A stretch of 16,530 bases of DNA, from NCBI GenBank assembly GCA_012512295.1, contig JAAZDI010000346.1:1-16530 (forward strand), read 5' to 3'. Shown piece after piece: positions 6,125 to 12,268 of this stretch. Position 1 is the first letter of the stretch. Every line of letters begins with the position of its first letter. Position numbers and translations under genes: made by a program. Source of the stretch: Syntrophomonadaceae bacterium (lineage in GTDB: Bacteria; Bacillota; Ch66; Ch109). The notes below the pieces were generated by a model. The model was not told where the DNA came from, made no database searches, and saw only the letters and a program-made list of their open reading frames with translations.

Positions 6125-7258
6125 CTAGCGGGCATTGTCCTGGCTAATGTTTAATTCAGGATTAAGTTCTGGTAGTATTAATTTTTGTCCGGTTGCAAGT
6201 GAATACGGGAAAGCCATATTGTTTAACTCCGCGATATCCTTCCAGTACTGATTGGCGCCGTAGATTTTAAGGGCTATTGAATATAGGGTATCGCCTGGCT
6301 GGACCGTATAGGTATTATCCGGCAACCGAATCTCCTGACCGATTTCCAGGGCATACGGCGGCGATAAATGATTAGCCTCCGCTAGGATCGACCAATGATT
6401 AGGGGTGCCAAAAAGTTTCTCAGAAATCACCCTTAAGGTATCCCCCGCCACTACTTGATAGATTTCTCCGCTAGCTGTGAGTTCATCTTGAATTGGTGTT
6501 TGGTTATCCTGTTTTGCTGCTGGCTTCAGAGAGCCCGGTAAGTCATTCGGTTCTTTAGGCAGTGGAATCTCGTCCAACGGATTGCCAACCACTGCCTGCT
6601 CGTTCCCGGAAATGACCTGAAATATTTCATACGGTTCTCGGTGATTCCTTTCAAAATCCATAAAGGGATAATTGCTTGGATCCGGGTTAATCTTTTCCAG
6701 GACATAAACAACTAGTTCCAAATCACCCGTAAGATAACCGGATGATTCGGCCTGTAAAGTCGATTTTTTTACTTCTATCAAACGATTCAAAGTTTCCAGA
6801 TCATGAATAAATAGATAGACAGCCTCTCTTCGACCTTTAACACTAATACTGATCGTATAAGCAGCATAATGGTTATACTTTTGCAACTCACTAAAGCTGA
6901 CTGGTTTGGGGACGAGAAGATTATATTTAGTCGTTAATTGATTGATTTCCTCCAACAAGCCGGGGGTATCTTTAACTGGTGGGACAATTGAATAAAGCGC
7001 CTCTTGCTGCTGTTTGACCTCGCGAATCTGCGCCTCGAGCTGCGGAATGTTGTCCCAGCCTTGGGCCAAAGCCACTGTCATTTTATTTCGCGCCTGCTCA
7101 AGCTCAGCCTGAAGCCCCTTTAACTCAGCAATCTGGGTTTTAAAGTAGAAAGTATAAAGAAGGTAACTCCCGACCAGCACCAAAAAAACGACTAATAATC
7201 CCTTTTCCCGTCTACTGAGACTTTGGCACTTCTTCAAGAAGCTTGGTAAAGAATTCAC
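6125..7258 (-). CDS. pilO: PilO-like type IV pilus assembly protein fused to two LysM domains
   Basis: Inner-membrane protein of the PilM-PilN-PilO alignment platform of type IV pili. It is 377 residues. A short cytoplasmic N-terminus precedes one membrane segment at residues 21-38, a coiled-coil stretch at about 41-90 and a PilO-like periplasm-facing fold at about 95-190. After a Pro/Glu-rich linker (about 200-262) come two LysM repeats at about 267-313 and 317-363, with the signatures YQVVAGDTL...W..LAEAN and YTVQPGDTLYSIA...W..IAELN. LysM binds peptidoglycan or chitin-like glycans. Classic PilO is about 200 residues and ends before this linker. The start is GTG with AGGAGAG 12 bases upstream. 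It overlaps the end of pilN by 47 bases, which suggests translational coupling. The PilO part is weakly conserved, but position and topology support it. Confidence 0.82.
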   Translation of the reverse strand: MNSLPSFLKKCQSLSRREKGLLVVFLVLVGSYLLYTFYFKTQIAELKGLQAELEQARNKMTVALAQGWDNIPQLEAQIREVKQQQEALYSIVPPVKDTPGLLEEINQLTTKYNLLVPKPVSFSELQKYNHYAAYTISISVKGRREAVYLFIHDLETLNRLIEVKKSTLQAESSGYLTGDLELVVYVLEKINPDPSNYPFMDFERNHREPYEIFQVISGNEQAVVGNPLDEIPLPKEPNDLPGSLKPAAKQDNQTPIQDELTASGEIYQVVAGDTLRVISEKLFGTPNHWSILAEANHLSPPYALEIGQEIRLPDNTYTVQPGDTLYSIALKIYGANQYWKDIAELNNMAFPYSLATGQKLILPELNPELNISQDNAR

Positions 7259-7862
7259 TATCCAGGTTCTCTCCTTCTAGCGCGCCTGAATCAGTTGATT
7301 CCTGGCTGGCATTGTATGAGGCCACACCCTTAAAAGGCAACTGCAATTTCACAGTACCGGGTTTATCCTGCAGAGTAACCTCTTTTGGTTCGACCTGTTC
7401 AAAAAGACCGAGATTGCGCAACCCCACAATTAAGCGGGCCGTATCTGTCGGGCCGGGTGTTTGTACCTCTAAAGACACCCCAGTAGCAACATCGACTTCC
7501 ATCTTCGTAACCCGAACCCCGGGCGGGAGAACGCTGCTGATTTGATTAATAATCTTGACAATGGGTTTACGCTGGCCCTCGAGAGTTCTAATCACCTTCT
7601 GGCTTTGCTGATACTGAGCCTCAAGGCTCTGCAATTGATTATAGTAGGGAAGTGCTGCCTCTAATGTGGCATACTGTGCCTGGTATTGATCTATTTTGGC
7701 CCGATACATCTTTTCTAAATAAATCGGAGTGTAGACGGCCACGCCAAGCAAAGCGACGCCTAAAGTGGCAAGTAGAGTAAAGACAAAAATCGTCCGGGTC
7801 CGCATTCGCTGCAGAATTATCTCTGCCGGCAAAAAGTTTAGTTCCTTGGTTGGTGTTTTCAA
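7212..7862 (-). CDS. pilN: Type IV pilus assembly protein PilN
   Basis: Membrane partner of PilO whose short cytoplasmic N-terminus binds PilM. It is 216 residues. The N-terminus contains ELNFLPAEI, matching the INLLP-type motif that docks in PilM. Then come a membrane segment at about residues 25-47, a coiled coil at about 55-95, and a ferredoxin-like C-terminal domain (PPGVRVTKMEVDVATGVSLEVQT...). The start is TTG at 7862. It shares the TTGA junction with the pilM stop and lies just after AAGGAAGG. An ATG seven bases upstream is in a different frame and does not give the conserved motif. The 4-base overlap with pilM and the 47-base overlap with pilO indicate a coupled operon. Confidence 0.88.
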   Translation of the reverse strand: MKTPTKELNFLPAEIILQRMRTRTIFVFTLLATLGVALLGVAVYTPIYLEKMYRAKIDQYQAQYATLEAALPYYNQLQSLEAQYQQSQKVIRTLEGQRKPIVKIINQISSVLPPGVRVTKMEVDVATGVSLEVQTPGPTDTARLIVGLRNLGLFEQVEPKEVTLQDKPGTVKLQLPFKGVASYNASQESTDSGALEGENLDSEFFTKLLEEVPKSQ

Positions 7863-8803
7863 TGGCCATCCTTCCTTAACATCAAGCCTAGATTGGCAGC
7901 GTACATAGCGGCTTCTTTGGCAAATTGTCTGCCCATTTTCCCCTGGTATTCTAACTGAACCAGGTCGTTAACCTGAGTCATTACCGGTACTCCCCAAACT
8001 TCTTGAAAAATCTGTCTAATCGCGCGGTCACTCTTAGCCAACTTTCCTAAAACAAACACACCCTCTACCTGCTGCCCCTGGTGGCGGGAAGCAAAATAAT
8101 TTAAATATCCCCTGGTTTCTTCAAAGAGTTGAACAAAGTCTTGCTCCTCATTTGATAATCGAAAAGGAATATCCGCATAAAAAAGAGGGGTCTGTCCTCT
8201 AATAGCCATGATTCGCGTTCCATCATCCCCAACCTCTAGTACTGCTACTCCCTCGTTATATGTTGCCTGGGAAAAAAGGCGGAGTAGAGAGTTGGGCAGA
8301 ATGTCAATCGCCGAGATATAAAGATTAGTTCCTTCAAGGATGTGTCCAATTCGTTGAATTGTATTTCGGGGAACGGCGGCTAGCAACAGTTCAAAATACT
8401 GCTGGTGATCACTCACGTCCTGATACATGCGAATTATCCGATAATCATAATTATACTCGTTCAGGTCAACTGGCAGGAACTCATTTATCTCTTTATGCAA
8501 AAATTCGGTTAATATTTTAGTTTTCATCGCCGGTACTACCGCGGTGCGGATAATAATTCCTTCTTGATTAAGATTAACTAGTGCTCGCGAGGCTGACAAG
8601 CCATGTGCTTTCAGAAAATCGGTTAAAACCGCTCCGAGTTCGCGGTTTTCTGCCTCATCCTGCCGAAAACTAAGGGATTTAGTTAATTCTAGAGAGGCAA
8701 AGCCATCGACCCTGACCTTATTCCCGTTAAGATTGCCCTGGACCACCCTGATTATTGAATCCTGAAAATCTAGATATAATTTTGGTCGGTTAAAGAGATT
8801 CAT
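7859..8803 (-). CDS. pilM: Type IV pilus assembly protein PilM (actin-like)
   Basis: Cytoplasmic actin-like protein that recruits the PilN/PilO platform. It is 314 residues, somewhat short for PilM. Family features seen are the N-terminal strand LYLDFQDSIIRVVQG, the segment EINEFLPVDLNEYNYDYRI (usual form YIPFPLEE...DY), the second strand pair VAVLEVGDDGTRIMAI, and the C-terminal MYAANLGLMLR that matches the usual Y..A.GLALR. The two phosphate-binding strands differ from the consensus: DFQDS instead of DIGSS, and LEVGDD where the usual residue is Asp-x-Gly. Nucleotide binding may therefore be altered. The ATG is preceded by GAGGTAGGAT. The first gene of the pilM-N-O run, it ends in a 4-base overlap with pilN. 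Confidence 0.88.
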   Translation of the reverse strand: MNLFNRPKLYLDFQDSIIRVVQGNLNGNKVRVDGFASLELTKSLSFRQDEAENRELGAVLTDFLKAHGLSASRALVNLNQEGIIIRTAVVPAMKTKILTEFLHKEINEFLPVDLNEYNYDYRIIRMYQDVSDHQQYFELLLAAVPRNTIQRIGHILEGTNLYISAIDILPNSLLRLFSQATYNEGVAVLEVGDDGTRIMAIRGQTPLFYADIPFRLSNEEQDFVQLFEETRGYLNYFASRHQGQQVEGVFVLGKLAKSDRAIRQIFQEVWGVPVMTQVNDLVQLEYQGKMGRQFAKEAAMYAANLGLMLRKDGH

Positions 8804-9051
8804 TTAACATCCTACCTCGAAACATAAAAATAAAGCAATTATGCCAATCACCCTTTATAGGCACATACTTTACCATGCTTATAATGGGCTGTAATCGTAC
8901 TTATACCCAGTTAATTTATCGGTACTTTTTGCAAAATTAATTAGATTTACGTTATCGATTTCTCCATAATAGTTATATTCTTTATTCCTTTCCCGATGAC
9001 TTTCGACTGACCCCTTGCCCTCCAAGACTATAATCTTCGCACCCCAGCCTC
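8804..9051 (-). other. Gap between prepilin peptidase and pilM with a possible ORF remnant
   Basis: The minus-strand frame is open from 9088 to a stop at 8879 (69 codons) and overlaps the end of the prepilin peptidase gene. Its first possible start is TTG at 9088 without a ribosome site. An AGGAGG does lie just after the peptidase stop, but it points at a GTG in another frame that meets a stop after four codons. The predicted C-terminal part is polar and tyrosine-rich (KEYNYYGEIDNVNLINF). I do not recognise it. It could be the tail of a decayed minor pilin or similar gene, or chance. Positions 8804-8878 hold the pilM leader, with nothing else clear. Confidence 0.3.
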
Positions 9052-9810
9052 CTAATTCAATCCACTTAAACCCAAATACCAGTGCCAAATATTACTACCC
9101 CAAAGAAACGCAATCAGACCGCCCAAGGCCAGGAAAGGGCCAAAAGGAATGACGTCTTTACGGCTCTTTAGTTTTGCAGCCAGCAGGACTATCGCGACTA
9201 TTCCACCGGTTAAAAAGGCCAGAAACAGAGCGATGCTGACATTGACCGGACCCAAATAAAGTCCCATCAGCGCGGCCAATTTAACATCACCGCCGCCCAT
9301 CCCTCCCCGTGTAACCACGACAATCATCCTGAACAAAAAGCCAGCAGCTAATAAGGCGACAATCCCCATTTTTAGTGAAGCCCAGGATTGGAGAGCGATT
9401 AGCGGTAAACCAAGGATAAGCCCGGTCCGGGTGACTTTATTTGGGATAATCAGGTGCTTTAGATCAATGACAGTCGCCATAATCAAAATGGAAATAAAAA
9501 CCCAGCCAGTCAACGTTTTCCACGAGCAACCATAGCGATGCCAGATCAAGAGAAACAAAAGCCCGGTTATGAATTCAATCAGTGGGTATTGCCAAGTAAT
9601 AGCGGCCCCGCACCAACGGCACTTTCGGCGCAAATAAAAATAATTGAGGACCGGTACTAGATCAAGCAAACCCAGCTTATGACCACAGCTATAACAATAA
9701 GAGGATGGGGACATGACTGACTTGCCAGTTGGAATGCGAAAAATGCAAACATTTAGAAAGCTACCAACGCAAATTCCCAGGATAAAAACTAGCAAATTTA
9801 AGGCTGTCAT
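9052..9810 (-). CDS. pilD: Type IV prepilin peptidase (PilD/ComC family)
   Basis: Integral membrane aspartyl protease that cleaves the leader of type IV prepilins and competence pseudopilins and usually N-methylates the new N-terminus. It is 252 residues. The N-terminal domain shows GSFLNVCIFRIP and then the paired cysteine motifs CYSC (Cys39, Cys42) and CRWC (Cys64, Cys67), typical of the bifunctional form. The catalytic aspartates are Asp116 in VIDLKHLIIPN and Asp175 in GGMGGGDVK. Hydrophobic segments cover the rest of the protein. The start is ATG with only a weak GAGCGAG upstream. It precedes pilM on the same strand with a gap of about 250 bases. It may also process competence pilins, which would link it to the ComE genes nearby, but no pilin gene is in the window. 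Confidence 0.95.
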   Translation of the reverse strand: MTALNLLVFILGICVGSFLNVCIFRIPTGKSVMSPSSYCYSCGHKLGLLDLVPVLNYFYLRRKCRWCGAAITWQYPLIEFITGLLFLLIWHRYGCSWKTLTGWVFISILIMATVIDLKHLIIPNKVTRTGLILGLPLIALQSWASLKMGIVALLAAGFLFRMIVVVTRGGMGGGDVKLAALMGLYLGPVNVSIALFLAFLTGGIVAIVLLAAKLKSRKDVIPFGPFLALGGLIAFLWGSNIWHWYLGLSGLN

Positions 9811-9886
9811 TATGTAGCTCGCTCACAATCTTTAGACTCTAAAATCCAACTCACATTCGTAACGACTCAAACTTTAATCTGATCAA

Positions 9887-11056
9887 TTAGCCCCGGTTCA
9901 TAGCCTTGGCTACCAGCAGTTCCAGCCACATGCCAGGGCTACCTTCACTAGTTTTAATGGATACATCTATCTCCAACATCTGCTTCAAGCCTTGGGCCAA
10001 TTCCGCCTCAGAAAAGCCGCGCGCTTCCCGCATATATTTATAAACCAGACGAGAGTCAACCTGCAGCCGAGAGGCCAACTCCTGATCGGAGTAAGCTTGA
10101 TCCAACAAGGACCTAGCCCGCAGCATGATCCGGTAATGCCGGACCAGCAGGTAAAAAATCCGCTGCGGCTGCACGCCGGCTTCAATCAATTCTCGGATTC
10201 GACTTAAGGCCAGGGGAGCATTTTTTTCGGTAAAGGCCTGCATAATATCAAAGATCCGGTCTTCCACACTCCTCGAACATAACTCTTGAACGACCGCCAG
10301 AGAAACCCTGGTTTGTCCCTCCCCGAGAAATAAGCGCAGTTTTTCTAATTCATTAATTAAACCATATAAACTTTTTCCGCCAAAGGTGATTAAATAGTCA
10401 AGGGCCGCCGATTCTAAAGTCAATCCCATAGCCCTGGCTTGACGATCTAACCATGGACGGCGCTCCCGGTCGTTCAGTTCTCGACATTCAACCGCAGTCC
10501 CATTTGAAACCAAGGTGCGAAACAACTTGCGCCGGCGGTCAACCTCTCCGGCAGTCAACATGACCAGTACCGTGGTGGGATTGGGTTCTTTTAAATAGTT
10601 CAGGAAGGCCGCCTCCTCACCACTATCCTTCCCTTCGGCTGCTTTCCGTTTAGTTGAAGCCCCGGTTCCCGCTGGTTCAACGAACGTTGATGGTGAGGCT
10701 GAGTCCGTTTCTTCGTTGTCTGCTTTGCTTTTTTTATTCCCCCGAAACCAGGGCACATTTTTCACCAGCACCAGCCGCCTTTCCGCCACCCAGGGTGGAG
10801 TATTGGCCAGGTTTAATACGGCTGATAGGGAAGAAGTCTCTCCATCCAGCAGATCGTAATCAAACTCGGCATTAACCTCATCGAATAAAGCTGCTTTCAA
10901 GGCGGCCGCCAATTCATCCAGCAAGTATCTTTCCGGGCCAAAAAACAGGTACACCGGATGAAACTGCTGCTGTTTTATTTGCTCCAGCACCTGGGCCGGA
11001 TTAGCTTCATTGGTTCCGCTGCCTTTTTTATTTCGACTGGAAGCTGGTCGTTCCAT
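9887..11056 (-). CDS. holA: DNA polymerase III delta subunit
   Basis: Subunit of the clamp loader that opens the beta sliding clamp. The N-terminal segment HPVYLFFGPERYLLDEL is characteristic of HolA, and the C-terminal helical collar region (LYGLINELEKLRLF, then RIFDIMQAF) follows the family. With the chosen ATG it has 389 residues, longer than the usual 330-345. The excess is a polar low-complexity insert at about residues 105-148, rich in Ser, Lys, Asp and Glu, between the NVPWF strand and FLNYL. The start at 11056 has AGGTG nine bases upstream. An in-frame GTG at 11068 would add four residues but places AAAGGA only three bases away. holA next to comEC and rpsT is conserved in Firmicutes. 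Here each junction holds extra genes. Confidence 0.92.
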   Translation of the reverse strand: MERPASSRNKKGSGTNEANPAQVLEQIKQQQFHPVYLFFGPERYLLDELAAALKAALFDEVNAEFDYDLLDGETSSLSAVLNLANTPPWVAERRLVLVKNVPWFRGNKKSKADNEETDSASPSTFVEPAGTGASTKRKAAEGKDSGEEAAFLNYLKEPNPTTVLVMLTAGEVDRRRKLFRTLVSNGTAVECRELNDRERRPWLDRQARAMGLTLESAALDYLITFGGKSLYGLINELEKLRLFLGEGQTRVSLAVVQELCSRSVEDRIFDIMQAFTEKNAPLALSRIRELIEAGVQPQRIFYLLVRHYRIMLRARSLLDQAYSDQELASRLQVDSRLVYKYMREARGFSEAELAQGLKQMLEIDVSIKTSEGSPGMWLELLVAKAMNRG

Positions 11057-11134
11057 CTTAACTGACACCTGTCCTTTTTTCTAACGCAAAGGGTTAAAGG
11101 CTAAGCAATACCCTAGCTGCTTTCAAATGTCTGA

Positions 11135-11710
11135 TTAAAAAGTTGGTGGAGTCACGGCTGCTAAGAATATGGAAATTTTGCTAAAAACATTCGTCCACTT
11201 GTGCTGGACAGTGCTAGGATAATAAATTGTATCTCCTTTTTCTAATATATATTTTTCTTCATTACCAGTTTCAAGGTCAATAAGTGACACCTCAAACATG
11301 CCTTCAACGACAAAACCGAACTCTTCACCTTGATGTTGCATATACCCAATACTGGCACCCGGCTGGACTCGAAAATAAATCGGTTCGATATTATAGTTAT
11401 TCCTGCGGTCCACTAGCAAACGTGCTTCAACGCCTTCAATTTCGTAACCCAAGACCGCCGCTTGACTGAGTTTAACCACTCTCCCATGCTGATCTTCCTT
11501 ATCCGCCAGGTCCGCAAGGGTTAAGCCGTAAAAGGCCAGTAGTTTTTGCAATTTGGAAAAGCCGATTCCGCTTCGGCCATTTTCGACCATGCTTAAGAAA
11601 GAGGCGGTAATCCCTAGGGCGTCTGCTACCTCCTGCAAAGTGTAACCTTTTTTCAGTCGAAAATTATTCAATTTATGTCCCAACGTCCAGAGGTTTTCAT
11701 TTTTGCTCAT
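11135..11710 (-). CDS. XRE-family regulator with C-terminal cupin sensor domain
   Basis: Likely a ligand-responsive repressor or activator. It is 191 residues from the ATG at 11710. A helix-turn-helix domain spans residues 11-66 (LQEVADALGITASFLSMVENGRSG). A short linker leads to a cupin barrel at about 110-187 with MQHQGEEFGFVVEG (His126, Glu129, Glu130) and a later His170 in TVQHKWTN, a plausible metal-binding set. The frame extends to a TTG at 11746, but the ATG is preferred because GGAG lies 8 bases upstream and the protein then begins at the normal distance from the HTH. It is divergent from the BKACE gene across a repeat-rich 558-base region, so that gene is its most likely target. The small molecule sensed is unknown. 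Confidence 0.9.
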   Translation of the reverse strand: MSKNENLWTLGHKLNNFRLKKGYTLQEVADALGITASFLSMVENGRSGIGFSKLQKLLAFYGLTLADLADKEDQHGRVVKLSQAAVLGYEIEGVEARLLVDRRNNYNIEPIYFRVQPGASIGYMQHQGEEFGFVVEGMFEVSLIDLETGNEEKYILEKGDTIYYPSTVQHKWTNVFSKISIFLAAVTPPTF

Positions 11711-11748
11711 CAAATCAACTCCAATTTTATAATAACTAAAAATCAAAT

Positions 11749-11797
11749 CTATCTTTATTATTACTACTAAGTTAGGCCTTTAATTTAATAAAGATAG
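11749..11797. repeat. 12-base inverted repeat upstream of the XRE-cupin gene
   Basis: CTATCTTTATTA (11749-11760) and TAATAAAGATAG (11786-11797) are exact inverted copies, 25 bases apart. They lie 39 to 87 bases before the regulator start, where an autoregulatory operator or looping site could act. Confidence 0.7.
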
Positions 11798-11855
11798 CAA
11801 AAAATGTGCCTCGCGTAAATACCTATTCTCCTAGGGTTATCCGTTTTCACTACTC

Positions 11856-11870
11856 CCTTAAACATTAAGG
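11856..11870. promoter_or_regulatory. Upstream operator-like palindrome CCTTAA-N3-TTAAGG
   Basis: Perfect dyad with 6-base arms and a 3-base spacer. The core CTTAA-N3-TTAAG is the same as in the dyad at 11946-11958 downstream of the promoter. The centres are 89 bases apart. Confidence 0.55.
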
Positions 11871-11906
11871 CTAGATATAAATATATCAGATTAACCGGAA
11901 AAAGTG

Positions 11907-11935
11907 TTGACTCCCACTTAAATTTGTCTTAATAT
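11907..11935 (+). promoter_or_regulatory. Sigma-A-like promoter for the BKACE gene
   Basis: TTGACT (11907-11912), exactly 17 bases, then TAATAT (11930-11935): five of six consensus bases in each box at optimal spacing. It points to the BKACE gene and implies a leader of about 325 bases. Confidence 0.65.
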
Positions 11936-11968
11936 ATAAGTAATACTTAAATATTAAGTACATCTTAA
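11928..11968. promoter_or_regulatory. Operator-like CTTAA dyads over the -10 and start of transcription
   Basis: CTTAA-TAT-ATAAG (11928-11940, one mismatch) covers the -10 box. TACTTAA-ATA-TTAAGTA (11944-11960) is a perfect 7-base dyad just downstream. A further half-site CTTAA starts at 11964. The three CTTAA starts are 18 bases apart (11928, 11946, 11964). The arrangement suits a repressor blocking the promoter. The likely binder is the divergent XRE-cupin protein (inference). Confidence 0.55.
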
Positions 11969-12094
11969 ACAGCGTTAGATTTTAAATGCCACTTATAATT
12001 GAATTGACTACTATATGCTGAGCTGGGCTTGTCCCAAAATCATTTACAAAAAGGGGGGAAGATACGGAAAACCTTTAAAGAAAAAGGAGCCATC

Positions 12095-12124
12095 ATGACG
12101 GGATCTAATTGCAGAATTAACTAG
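12095..12124 (+). CDS. Possible 9-residue leader ORF
   Basis: ATG at 12095 follows AAAAAGGAG at a spacing of 5 and reads MTGSNCRIN before TAG. It lies in the leader between the candidate promoter and the BKACE gene. It could be a short upstream ORF, or the start of a broken gene, since a different frame stays open after it to 12255. The peptide shows no amino-acid run of the kind seen in attenuator leader peptides. Confidence 0.3.
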   Translation: MTGSNCRIN

Positions 12125-12268
12125 GCAGTTATACTATTGACTACGCCAAAGAAGAAACCAAGGCCATACTTCCAGGCCTAAAAATGCTTGATCCCGTTAG
12201 GCAGGTCGCGTTCATTATTAATCTCATTGTCTTTCACAAAAACTATATAATATAATGGAGGTGTCGAA

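Larger units (their letters stand above)
11711..12268. promoter_or_regulatory. Divergent control region between XRE-cupin regulator and BKACE gene
   Basis: Long AT-rich gene-free stretch. In order it holds a 12-base inverted repeat in front of the regulator gene (11749-11797), a palindrome CCTTAA-ACA-TTAAGG (11856-11870), a sigma-A-like promoter on the + strand (11907-11935) flanked and overlapped by further CTTAA dyads, and a leader of about 325 bases with a 9-codon ORF behind a good ribosome site (12095-12124). A 44-codon open stretch without a start codon at its head (12121-12255) ends just before the BKACE ribosome site. Confidence 0.6.

Noticed and set aside
7639..7869. ATG-started frame overlapping the start of pilN
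   Set aside because: Its translation lacks the PilN docking motif and membrane segment, whereas the TTG frame has both and couples to the pilM stop.
11711..11746. TTG start adding 12 residues to the XRE-cupin regulator
   Set aside because: The ATG at 11710 has GGAG eight bases upstream and a normal distance to the helix-turn-helix.
12251..12256. Perfect TATAAT just before the BKACE gene
   Set aside because: It abuts the ribosome site, so a transcript would start after GGAGG and lack it. The -35 (TTGTCT, spacing 18) is also imperfect. The upstream TTGACT-N17-TAATAT is better.
11711..12268. Riboswitch, T-box, CRISPR or tRNA in the longest gap
   Set aside because: No T-box sequence, no regularly spaced direct repeats and no cloverleaf were recognised. 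Only dyads and a short ORF are visible.
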